Origin: Collinsella sp.
GTDB lineage: Bacteria > Actinomycetota > Coriobacteriia > Coriobacteriales > Coriobacteriaceae
Reading direction: 5' to 3'
Length of the DNA: 64,000 bases
Assembly: GCA_019419555.1 (NCBI GenBank)
Contig: DXZR01000008.1
Coordinates: 8,794 to 72,793, forward strand
In this document: positions 26,997 to 34,364 of the stretch, one piece after another
Layout of the letters: each line of letters opens with the position of its first letter
Numbering within the stretch: position 1 is the stretch's first letter
Position numbers and translations under genes: made by a program
The notes under the pieces: generated by a model
What the model saw: the letters and a program-made list of their open reading frames with translations, nothing else
Told to the model about the DNA's origin: nothing
Database searches by the model: none

Positions 26997-29774
26997 ATGA
27001 TTCTCAACGGACCGGGGATTAGCTACACCGAGCCCGACATCGGTTCGGAGTTCGTGCCGCCGCTGCCGGAGCATCCGCGCGAGGCCATCGTCAAGCTGTG
27101 CGAGCACTGCACCAACCGTCTGCTGCATCGCGACGAGCTGTTGGGCTACGAGTACTGGTCGTTTGCCGAGGCCGCGACCGACGAGCAGGCCGAAGTGCTC
27201 TGCAAGATGAAGATGCGCCGTCCCTATACGCTGCCCGAGATGGCCAAGCTCACCGGCATGCCCGAGACCCAGATCGAGAAGATGCTCGACGACATGAGCT
27301 ACACGGGCCTGCTCGAGTACAACTGGGAGAATCCCGAGCGCGCCAAGCAGTGGGTGCTGCCCATGCTGGTGCCGGGTTCCGCCGAGTTCCTCAACATGCG
27401 CGTGAGCCAGCTCGACGAGCACCCGGTCTATGCCAAGTTCTTTGAGCAGGCGTCCAAGGGGCCGCTGTCCAAGGCTACGCCGATGGTGCCGCCCGGTGGC
27501 GCCGGCATCGGCATGCATGTCATTCCGGTCGAGAAGGCTATCGACGCCGCGAGCACCTCGGTGCCGATCGAGCATATCGAGCATTGGCTCGACAAATACG
27601 AGGGCAAGTATGCCGCCAGCACCTGCAGCTGCCGCGCGAGCCGTCGCGTGATGGGCGAGGGCTGCGCCGATGACCCCGCCGACTGGTGCATTGCCGTGGG
27701 CGATATGGCCGACTATGTGGTTGAGACCGACCGCGGTCATTATGTGACGCGCGAGGAGGTCTACGACATCTTGCGCCAGGCCGAGGACAACGGCTTTGTG
27801 CACCAGATCACCAATATCGACGGCGAGAACAAGATCTTCGCCATCTGCAACTGCAACGTTAACGTGTGCTACGCCCTGCGCACCTCGCAGCTGTTCAACA
27901 CGCCCAACCTGTCGCGCTCGGCCTATGTCGCCAAGGTCGAGAAGGACAAGTGCGTGGCCTGCGGTCGCTGCGTTGAGGTGTGTCCGGCCGGCGCCGCCAA
28001 ACTGGGCCAGAAGCTCTGCAGCAAAAAGGCCGGCGGACAGGTGCCCGAGTATCCGCGCCAGGAGCTGCCCGATGCCACCAAGTGGGACCACACCAAGTGG
28101 TCGCCCAACTACCGCAACGACAACCGCATCGAGACGCATGAGTCCGGCACCGCTCCCTGCAAGACGGCCTGCCCCGCGCACGTTGCCGTTCAGGGCTATC
28201 TGAAGCTCGCGGCTCAGGGTCGCTATGACGAGGCCCTAGCACTCATTAAGCGCGAGAACCCGCTGCCCGCTATCTGCGGCCGTGTGTGCAACCGCCGCTG
28301 TGAGGATGCCTGCACCCGCGGCCGTGTGGACGCCGCCGTGGCAATCGACGAAGTCAAGAAGTTCGTCGCCCAGCGCGATCTGGATGCCGCGACCCGCTAT
28401 GTCCCACCTGTGGTGACCCCGACGCGTGCCGGCGGCTTCGACCAGAAGATCGCCATCATCGGTGCCGGTCCGGCTGGCCTGTCCTGCGCTTTCTACCTGG
28501 CCGAGAAGGGCTACAAGCCCGTCGTGTTCGAGAAGAACGAGCGTCCGGGCGGCATGCTCACCTACGGCATTCCCAGCTTTAAGCTGCAGAAGGACGTCAT
28601 TGAGGCCGAGGTCGAGGTCATTCGCCTGATGGGTGCCGAGTTCCGCTATGGCGTGGAGGTCGGTCGTGATGTGACGCTCGACGAGCTGCGCGCGCAGGGC
28701 TTCAAGGCCTTCTACGTTGCCATTGGCTGCCAGGGCGGCCGCCTTGCCGGCATTCCGGGTGAGGATGCCGAGGACGTGACCGTGGCCGTCGACTTCCTTC
28801 GCGAGGTTAACAGCGGCAAGATCGATTCCCTGTCCGGCCGCACCATTGTGGTGGGCGGCGGCAACGTGGCCATCGACGTTGCCCGCAACGCCTGCCGTCT
28901 GGGTTCCGAGCACGTTGAGATGTTCTGCCTGGAGAGCGAGGCTCAGATGCCCGCCAGCGAGGAGGAGCGTCGCGAGGCCGTTGAGGACGGCGCGCACATC
29001 AGTTGCGGTTGGGGCCCCAAGGAGATTCACCTGGACGAGGCCGGCCGTGTGTGCGGCATCACCTTTAAGCGCTGCACGCGCGTCTACGATGACGAGGGCC
29101 GTTTTGCGCCCGAGTACGACGAGAACGACCTGCGTCGCGTCGATGCCGACCGCGTGGTCATGTCGATTGGCCAGTCCATCGTGTGGGGCGACCTGCTGGC
29201 TGGCTCCAAGGTGGAGCTTGGCCGCGGCCAGGGTGTCCTTGCTGATCCCCAGACCTACCAGACCGCCGAACCCGACATCTTTGTGGGTGGTGACGTCTAT
29301 ACCGGCCCCAGCTTTGCCATCGACGCTATCGCCGCCGGCCACGAGGCCGCCGTGTCCATCCATCGCTTTGTGCAGCCGGGCTCCACGCTCACCATCGGCC
29401 GCAACCAGCGCCGCTACACCGCGCTCGACCGCAACGACGTTGTGCTCGAGGGCTACGACAACGCGAGCCGCGAGGTTGCGCATGTGGACCGCGAACGCGA
29501 GAAGGCTGCGCCGTTTAGCGAGTATGTTGAGACCTTTACCGAGGAGCAGGTGCGCGCCGAGACCGCCCGCTGCCTGGGCTGCGGCGCCTCGATCGTCGAC
29601 CCCAACAAGTGCATTGGCTGCGGCCTGTGCACCACCAAGTGCGCGTTTGACGCTATCCATCTGGATCGCGACCGCCCCGAGTGCTCCACGATGGTCAAAT
29701 ACGAGCAAAAGCTTCCGAGCCTGGGCAAGTATGCTCTAAAGCGCGCCATCAAGATTAAGTTCGGTCGCAAGTAA
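26997..29774 (+). CDS. Large Fe-S and FAD/NAD(P)-binding oxidoreductase (GltD-like core)
   Basis: A 925-residue cytoplasmic protein. Residues about 1-300 include a wHTH-like part (PYTLPEMAKLTGMPETQIEKML) and Cys-rich stretches (CSCRASRRV, CNCNVNVC). Next is a ferredoxin motif (CVACGRCVEVCPAG), then the GltD-type Fe-S entry domain (CKTACPAHVAVQGYL; CGRVCNRRCEDACTRG). The flavin core has IAIIGAGPAGLSCAFYLAE and a second nucleotide motif VVGGGNVAIDVARNA. The C-terminus has a last pair of Cys motifs (CLGCGASIVDPNKCIGCGLC). ATG 26997 is used; upstream codons have no ribosome site. It may move electrons between NAD(P)H and ferredoxin-like partners; the substrate is unknown. It is divergent from tetR. 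Confidence 0.85.
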   Translation: MILNGPGISYTEPDIGSEFVPPLPEHPREAIVKLCEHCTNRLLHRDELLGYEYWSFAEAATDEQAEVLCKMKMRRPYTLPEMAKLTGMPETQIEKMLDDMSYTGLLEYNWENPERAKQWVLPMLVPGSAEFLNMRVSQLDEHPVYAKFFEQASKGPLSKATPMVPPGGAGIGMHVIPVEKAIDAASTSVPIEHIEHWLDKYEGKYAASTCSCRASRRVMGEGCADDPADWCIAVGDMADYVVETDRGHYVTREEVYDILRQAEDNGFVHQITNIDGENKIFAICNCNVNVCYALRTSQLFNTPNLSRSAYVAKVEKDKCVACGRCVEVCPAGAAKLGQKLCSKKAGGQVPEYPRQELPDATKWDHTKWSPNYRNDNRIETHESGTAPCKTACPAHVAVQGYLKLAAQGRYDEALALIKRENPLPAICGRVCNRRCEDACTRGRVDAAVAIDEVKKFVAQRDLDAATRYVPPVVTPTRAGGFDQKIAIIGAGPAGLSCAFYLAEKGYKPVVFEKNERPGGMLTYGIPSFKLQKDVIEAEVEVIRLMGAEFRYGVEVGRDVTLDELRAQGFKAFYVAIGCQGGRLAGIPGEDAEDVTVAVDFLREVNSGKIDSLSGRTIVVGGGNVAIDVARNACRLGSEHVEMFCLESEAQMPASEEERREAVEDGAHISCGWGPKEIHLDEAGRVCGITFKRCTRVYDDEGRFAPEYDENDLRRVDADRVVMSIGQSIVWGDLLAGSKVELGRGQGVLADPQTYQTAEPDIFVGGDVYTGPSFAIDAIAAGHEAAVSIHRFVQPGSTLTIGRNQRRYTALDRNDVVLEGYDNASREVAHVDREREKAAPFSEYVETFTEEQVRAETARCLGCGASIVDPNKCIGCGLCTTKCAFDAIHLDRDRPECSTMVKYEQKLPSLGKYALKRAIKIKFGRK

Positions 29775-29781
29775 TGAGGTT

Positions 29782-29803
29782 CCGCCGTTCTAACGAACGG
29801 CGG
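29782..29803 (+). terminator. Hairpin after the oxidoreductase gene
   Basis: A perfect 9-bp stem CCGCCGTTC with TAAC loop, without a clear T-run, seven bases after the stop codon. Confidence 0.55.
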
Positions 29804-29971
29804 CACTGCCGACGCTGCGCGGCGCCCAAGCACCCCATCTTGCCCCTCAACTTCGGCGCCGCGGGCAAAAGCCCAGCGGACGCCTTGTTTCGGGGCAACC
29901 TGGGGCACCTGGATCGCCGCTCGCTGACGTTTGGCTGACATCGCATCAACCGTTGTTGAAAGGTTTCTACC

Positions 29972-30391
29972 TTGCATGAATTGGGAATCGTCTATCACAT
30001 TATTCGCGATGTCGAGAATGTAGCGCGCGCTCATGGCGTGCGTCGCGTTTCGAGCGTCACGCTGCTGCTGGGCGAGGTCTCGGGCGTCGTTCCCGACTTG
30101 CTGCTCGACGCTTGGCGCTGGGCAGCAGATAAAAAGCCTATCACTGAGGGCGCGGAGCTTATCGTGGAGCCCGTCGAGGCCGTGACACATTGCGAGGCGT
30201 GCGGCTGCGACTACGCGACGGTCGAGCACGGCAAGACCTGTCCCCAGTGCGGTAGCGGCGAGACATACCTGCTGCAGGGCCAAGAGGTCATGATCAAACA
30301 GATCGAGACCCCCGACGAGGACCCGGCAGACACTGTTCCCGATGACCCTTCCGACGCCGTCGACGCCGCCAACCCACTCCACATCGCCTAA
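29972..30391 (+). CDS. hypA: Hydrogenase nickel-insertion protein HypA
   Basis: A 139-residue nickel chaperone. The nickel site is the N-terminal M-H-E, and zinc is held by C74, C77 (CEAC) and C90, C93 (CPQC). The start codon is TTG 29972, decided by the need for H2 and by AAAGG upstream; no ATG gives this N-terminus. An acidic tail of about 30 residues (TPDEDPADTVPDDPSDAVDA) follows the usual end. The preceding gene encodes the oxidoreductase. With hypF and nikR at the left edge it points to a nickel hydrogenase elsewhere in the genome. Confidence 0.93.
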   Translation: MHELGIVYHIIRDVENVARAHGVRRVSSVTLLLGEVSGVVPDLLLDAWRWAADKKPITEGAELIVEPVEAVTHCEACGCDYATVEHGKTCPQCGSGETYLLQGQEVMIKQIETPDEDPADTVPDDPSDAVDAANPLHIA

Positions 30392-30728
30392 CATCCAATG
30401 ACTACATGGGCTAGAGTTCTAAACATATTTGCTTCGGTTAGTCAAGTCATGTCTGTTTAAACAAAATGGTGGCACGCAGACGCATTGGGATCCACCTAAA
30501 AGCGGTCTTAACGAACAGTGCACCTTTATATGTCTTTGAAAGCAATCAGCAAATCACGTTTTAGCAGGCAATAAGCTGTAAACCGGCAACGTAATCAATT
30601 TGTAACAAACTTAGACGTTTAAACAAATAATCCAACCTTTTGCGAATTTAGCTATAATTCCACAATCCAAACAGGTATACTCCTTTCATGTCGTGTAGGA
30701 AATACGTAGACAAAAAGGAGGTTATGTG
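30392..30728. other. AT-rich gap before the PTS operon
   Basis: This 337-base stretch has no credible ORF. It holds two copies of GTTTAAAC (30455-30462 and 30617-30624) and a TATAAT at 30653-30658, the likely -10 of the PTS operon. No good -35 was found at 16-18 bases, so an activator may be needed. The second GTTTAAAC lies just upstream of the -35 position and could be a regulator site. AGGAGG precedes the first PTS gene. Confidence 0.5.
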
Positions 30729-31718
30729 ATGGTAAGTATTGTTCTTGCTAGCCACGGGGACTTGGCAGCTGGAATCAAGCAGACGGGCTCGATGGTCTTT
30801 GGCGATCAGCCGTCTGTTGCCGTGGTCTCGCTCGAGCCGAGCATGGGCCCCGACGACTTCCGTGCCAAGGTCGAGGAAGCAGTCGCTTCCTTCGAGGACC
30901 AGGAGCAGGTGCTCTTCCTCGTTGATCTGTGGGGCGGCACGCCGTTCAACCAGATCAGCGGGCTCATCGAGGGCCACGATTCCTGGGCTATCGTCACCGG
31001 TGTCAACCTGCCTATGCTCATCGAGGCATATTCGCAGCGCTTTGACGCAAAGAACACTGCACATGCGATCGCAAAACATCTCGTGACTGAGGCTAAGGCT
31101 GGCGTGCGCGTCAAGCCCGAGTCTCTGGAGCCCGAGGAGAAGAAGCCGGCTGCGGCCGCCGCTGCTCCTGCAGGCGCCATCCCTCCGGGAACGGTCATCG
31201 GCGACGGGCACATCAAGATTGCCCACGTCCGTATCGACACCCGTCTGCTGCATGGTCAGGTGGCCACCACGTGGACCAAGCAGATCAACCCCAACCGCAT
31301 CATCGTGGTTTCCGACGGCGTTGCTCACGACGAGCTCCGCAAGACCATGATCGAGCAGGCTGCCCCTCCGGGAGTCCATGCCAACGTCGTGCCTATCAAG
31401 AAGATGGCCGAGGTCGTCAAGGACACGCGTTTTGGTGACACCAAGGCCATGCTGCTCTTCGAGAACCCGCAGGATCTGCTCAAGGCCATCGAGGCCGGCG
31501 TCGACATCAAGGAAGTCAACATCGGTTCCATGGCTCACTCCAAGGGCAAGGTCGTCGTCACCAACGCCGTCGCTATGGGCGATGACGACGTTAAGACCCT
31601 CGAGGCCCTCAAGGCCAAGGGCGTCAAGTTCGAGGTCCGCAAGGTTCCTTCGGATGCCTCCGAGGATCTCGATGCCATGTTGAAGAAAGCTAAGGCCGAA
31701 CTGGCCGCTCAAGCATAG
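30729..31718 (+). CDS. manX: Mannose-family PTS, fused IIA-IIB components
   Basis: A 329-residue cytoplasmic phosphotransfer protein. The IIA domain (1-130) has its phospho-histidine H9 in LASHGDLA. An Ala/Pro linker (KKPAAAAAAPAGAIPPG) joins the IIB domain (about 160-329), whose phospho-histidine lies in HVRIDTRLLHGQV. Phosphate passes from HPr to IIA, to IIB, to the sugar. ATG 30729 follows AGGAGG; the GTG three bases before it is less well placed. It is the first gene of a IIAB-IIC-IID operon. Family members take up mannose, glucose or related sugars; the true substrate is not decided by sequence. Confidence 0.95.
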   Translation: MVSIVLASHGDLAAGIKQTGSMVFGDQPSVAVVSLEPSMGPDDFRAKVEEAVASFEDQEQVLFLVDLWGGTPFNQISGLIEGHDSWAIVTGVNLPMLIEAYSQRFDAKNTAHAIAKHLVTEAKAGVRVKPESLEPEEKKPAAAAAAPAGAIPPGTVIGDGHIKIAHVRIDTRLLHGQVATTWTKQINPNRIIVVSDGVAHDELRKTMIEQAAPPGVHANVVPIKKMAEVVKDTRFGDTKAMLLFENPQDLLKAIEAGVDIKEVNIGSMAHSKGKVVVTNAVAMGDDDVKTLEALKAKGVKFEVRKVPSDASEDLDAMLKKAKAELAAQA

Positions 31719-31736
31719 TAAAGGAGGGTCCGATAC

Positions 31737-32555
31737 ATGTCTGCAATCACTATTCTGCTTGTTGCGATTGTCGCGTTGCTTGCCGGTATGGAAGGCATTC
31801 TGGATGAGTTCCAGTTCCATCAGCCGCTCGTGGCATGCACGCTTATCGGTCTCGTAACCGGTCACCTTCAGGAGGGCATCCTCCTGGGCGGTTCGCTCCA
31901 GATGATGGCCCTTGGCTGGGCTAACGTCGGCGCCGCCGTCGCGCCTGACGCCGCTCTGGCCTCGGTCGCTTCTTCGATCATCATGGTGCTCGCCCTCAAC
32001 GGCGGCGCCACCGATTCGGCCAAGGCCGTTACCGCGGCCATCGCCGTCGCCGTCCCGCTGTCGGTCGCTGGTCTGTTCCTGACCATGATCTGCCGTACCA
32101 TTGCTACCGCTATCGCTCACGCCATGGACGGTTGCGCCGAGAAGGGCGACTTCTCCGGCATCGAGCGCTGGCAGTACGCTGCCATCCTCATGCAGGGCCT
32201 TCGTATCGCCATCCCGGCAGTACTTCTGTGTGTTATCCCGGCCGAGGCCGTTACCAACGCGCTTAACGCTATGCCCGACTGGCTGTCCGGCGGCATGGCC
32301 GTCGGCGGCGGCATGGTCGCTTCCGTCGGTTACGCCATGGTCATCAACATGATGGCCACCAAGGAGACCTGGCCGTTCTTCATCCTCGGCTTTGTCCTTG
32401 CTGCCATCCCTCAGCTCACGCTGATCGCCCTTGGCCTCATCGGCATCTCCCTTGCCCTCATCTACCTTGGCCTTAAGGATCTGGCCAAGCAGGGTGGCGG
32501 CATGGGCGGTGGCTCCGGTGACCCGCTCGGCGACATTCTGAACGATTACGAGTAG
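31737..32555 (+). CDS. manY: Mannose-family PTS, IIC component
   Basis: A 272-residue membrane permease subunit. It has several hydrophobic helices and typical family stretches: FQFHQPLVACTLIGLVTG, GGSLQMMALGWANVGAAVAP and MVINMMATKETWPFFILGF. The Gly-rich C-terminus ends GGGSGDPLGDILNDYE. A good AGGAGGGTCCGATAC site precedes the ATG, 18 bases after manX. It forms the sugar channel with the IID subunit. Confidence 0.95.
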   Translation: MSAITILLVAIVALLAGMEGILDEFQFHQPLVACTLIGLVTGHLQEGILLGGSLQMMALGWANVGAAVAPDAALASVASSIIMVLALNGGATDSAKAVTAAIAVAVPLSVAGLFLTMICRTIATAIAHAMDGCAEKGDFSGIERWQYAAILMQGLRIAIPAVLLCVIPAEAVTNALNAMPDWLSGGMAVGGGMVASVGYAMVINMMATKETWPFFILGFVLAAIPQLTLIALGLIGISLALIYLGLKDLAKQGGGMGGGSGDPLGDILNDYE

Positions 32556-32571
32556 GAGGGGAGTGATACAT

Positions 32572-33492
32572 ATGGCAGAGAACAAGATTCAGCTCACCAA
32601 GGCTGACCGTAAGAAGGTTTGCTTCCGTCATCAGTTCCTTCAGGGCTCGTGGAACTACGAGCGTATGCAGAACGGCGGCTGGTGCTTCGCAATGATCCCT
32701 GCGATCAAGAAGCTCTACACCAGCAAGGATGACCAGATTGCCGCTCTTAAGCGCCACCTGGAGTTCTATAACACCCACCCCTATGTTTCCGCCCCCGTCA
32801 TTGGCGTTACCCTCGCCCTCGAGGAGGAGCGCGCCAACGGTGCTCCGATTGACGATGTCGCCATTCAGGGCGTCAAGGTCGGTATGATGGGCCCGCTCGC
32901 CGGCGTCGGCGACCCCGCCTTCTGGTTCACCCTTCGCCCGATTCTGGGCGCACTGGGCGCTTCCCTGGCCCTGTCCGGCAGCATCGCCGGTCCGCTGCTG
33001 TTCTTCTTCGCGTGGAACATCATCCGTTACGCTTTCCTGTGGTACACGCAGGAGTTTGGCTACAAGGTCGGCTCCTCCATCGCCAAGGACCTCTCCGGCG
33101 GTCTGATGGGCAAGGTCACCGAGGGTGCTTCCATCCTGGGTATGTTCATCATCGGCGCCCTGGTCGAGCGCTGGGTGTCCATCTCCTTCACCCCGGTCGT
33201 CTCCAAGGTCACGCAGTCTGCTGGCGCCTATATCGACTGGGCCAACCTGCCCGCCGGTTCTGAGGGCATCAAGCAGGCGCTGTCGATGTACAGCTCTGTC
33301 GGTGCCACCGCACTCGACCCGGTGAAGGTCACCACGCTTCAGGCCAACCTCGATCAGCTCATCCCTGGCCTTGCCGCCGTGTGCCTGACCCTTCTGGTCT
33401 GCAAGCTCCTCAAGAAGAAGGTCAGCCCGATCGTCATCATCCTGGCTCTCTTCGCCATCGGCATCATCGGTCGCGTCTGCGGCTTCATGTAA
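32572..33492 (+). CDS. manZ: Mannose-family PTS, IID component
   Basis: A 306-residue membrane subunit. The soluble N-terminus reads FLQGSWNYERMQNGGWCFAMIPAIKKLY, given here by range (about 18-45), and is followed by the IID signature GVKVGMMGPLAGVGDPAFWF. Hydrophobic helices fill the C-terminal half. ATG 32572 is chosen with AGGAGG upstream; an in-frame GTG at 32563 is too near that site. It is the last gene of the operon, before the terminator at 33549. Confidence 0.95.
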   Translation: MAENKIQLTKADRKKVCFRHQFLQGSWNYERMQNGGWCFAMIPAIKKLYTSKDDQIAALKRHLEFYNTHPYVSAPVIGVTLALEEERANGAPIDDVAIQGVKVGMMGPLAGVGDPAFWFTLRPILGALGASLALSGSIAGPLLFFFAWNIIRYAFLWYTQEFGYKVGSSIAKDLSGGLMGKVTEGASILGMFIIGALVERWVSISFTPVVSKVTQSAGAYIDWANLPAGSEGIKQALSMYSSVGATALDPVKVTTLQANLDQLIPGLAAVCLTLLVCKLLKKKVSPIVIILALFAIGIIGRVCGFM

Positions 33493-33548
33493 GCACGCTT
33501 CGGCTTAAGACCGAGAGTTGCTAGGCAAGGGCTTTTGAGCCATTGAAA

Positions 33549-33594
33549 CGGACCGCACCCGGTGGGTACACTGGATGCGGTCCGATTGTTTTTA
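33549..33594 (+). terminator. PTS operon terminator
   Basis: A CGGACCGCA/TGCGGTCCG stem with an inner stem is followed by ATTGTTTTT. The DUF956 gene begins just beyond and may receive read-through. Confidence 0.85.
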
Positions 33595-33612
33595 TTGGAG
33601 GGCGAGGCGCGT

Positions 33613-34011
33613 ATGGCGCAATCTCAGAACAGCACGGTCGATCTGGCAACGCCGGCAACCTGCCTGATGGGGCTTACCAGTCACGGTAACGTGATGGTGG
33701 GCAATAAGGCGTTTGAGTACTATAACGAGCGTAATCCCGAGGATTATATCCAAATCCCGTGGGACGAGGTCGACTATATTGCCGCCGAGGTTTTGCGCGG
33801 CACCAAGAAGATTACGCGTTTTGCCATCTTTACCAAAGAGAATGGCCACTTTACGTTTTCGACGCGCAATGACAAGGAAACGCTTCGCGCGGTGCGTAAG
33901 TACATTGACGAGGACAAGCTCGTTCGTTCGCCCGACTTTATCGATGTGACGGCCAAGGGCGCCAAGAGCATCCCCTCCGTCATCAAGAACCTTTTCCACA
34001 AAGGCAACTAG
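33613..34011 (+). CDS. manO: DUF956-family protein (ManO-like)
   Basis: A 132-residue cytoplasmic protein. MGLTSHGNVMVGNKAFEYYN and IQIPWDEVDYIAAEVL, followed by RFAIFTKENGHFTFSTRND, match the DUF956 family as I recall it, which accompanies mannose PTS operons in firmicutes. It may adjust expression or activity of the transporter; the exact role is unknown. ATG 33613 is chosen as the family-like start. It lies after the operon terminator, in the same direction. Confidence 0.8.
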   Translation: MAQSQNSTVDLATPATCLMGLTSHGNVMVGNKAFEYYNERNPEDYIQIPWDEVDYIAAEVLRGTKKITRFAIFTKENGHFTFSTRNDKETLRAVRKYIDEDKLVRSPDFIDVTAKGAKSIPSVIKNLFHKGN

Positions 34012-34019
34012 TCGTTGGG

Positions 34020-34075
34020 TAGTCGTCTGCGACACTCTTAAACGACCAGTCATTAAAGGACGTCGCAGACGACTA
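34020..34075. repeat. 14-bp-arm palindrome after the DUF956 gene
   Basis: Perfect arms TAGTCGTCTGCGAC (34020-34033) and their inverse (34062-34075) enclose a 28-base loop. No T-run follows. It resembles the other large intergenic palindromes of the window. Confidence 0.8.
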
Positions 34076-34136
34076 TCTCGAAGAGCGGCTATGCGCTGCA
34101 TGGTAGTGGCGCAAATCTGCTACACTAATACAACAT

Positions 34137-34212
34137 GCCTCCGTAGCTCAGGGGATAGAGCACCGCTCTCCTAAAGCGGGTGTCGACGGTTCGAATCCGC
34201 CCGGGGGCACCA
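34137..34212 (+). tRNA. tRNA-Arg (anticodon CCT)
   Basis: A 76-base tRNA. The acceptor stem GCCTCCG pairs with CGGGGGC (one G-T pair), the D-arm is GCTCAGGGGATAGAGC, and the anticodon arm CCGCT-CTCCTAA-AGCGG reads CCT. The T-loop is TTCGAAT, with one A-C mismatch in its stem, and the CCA end is encoded. It decodes AGG. A terminator follows directly. Confidence 0.96.
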
Positions 34213-34222
34213 GAGATTGATC

Positions 34223-34257
34223 GAGCCCGGTACACCGCCACGGTGCCGGGCTCTTCT
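34223..34257 (+). terminator. tRNA terminator
   Basis: A GAGCCCGGTAC/GTGCCGGGCTC stem with one G-T pair is followed by TTCT. Confidence 0.75.
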
Positions 34258-34270
34258 GGTTCATGCCATG

Positions 34271-34312
34271 TCAAAAACGAAGCGCCCGCTTGCTGGGGGA
34301 GCAAGCGGGCGC
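34271..34312 (-). terminator. Terminator of the kinase/cell-wall operon
   Basis: Read on the minus strand, a perfect 13-bp stem GCGCCCGCTTGCT (34312-34282) is followed by TTCGTTTTTG. Confidence 0.88.
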
Positions 34313-34364
34313 CTGTGAGCGAATATGTTTGCGGCGAGAGCCGTAATGGGCGGTGGGGTGGCGA

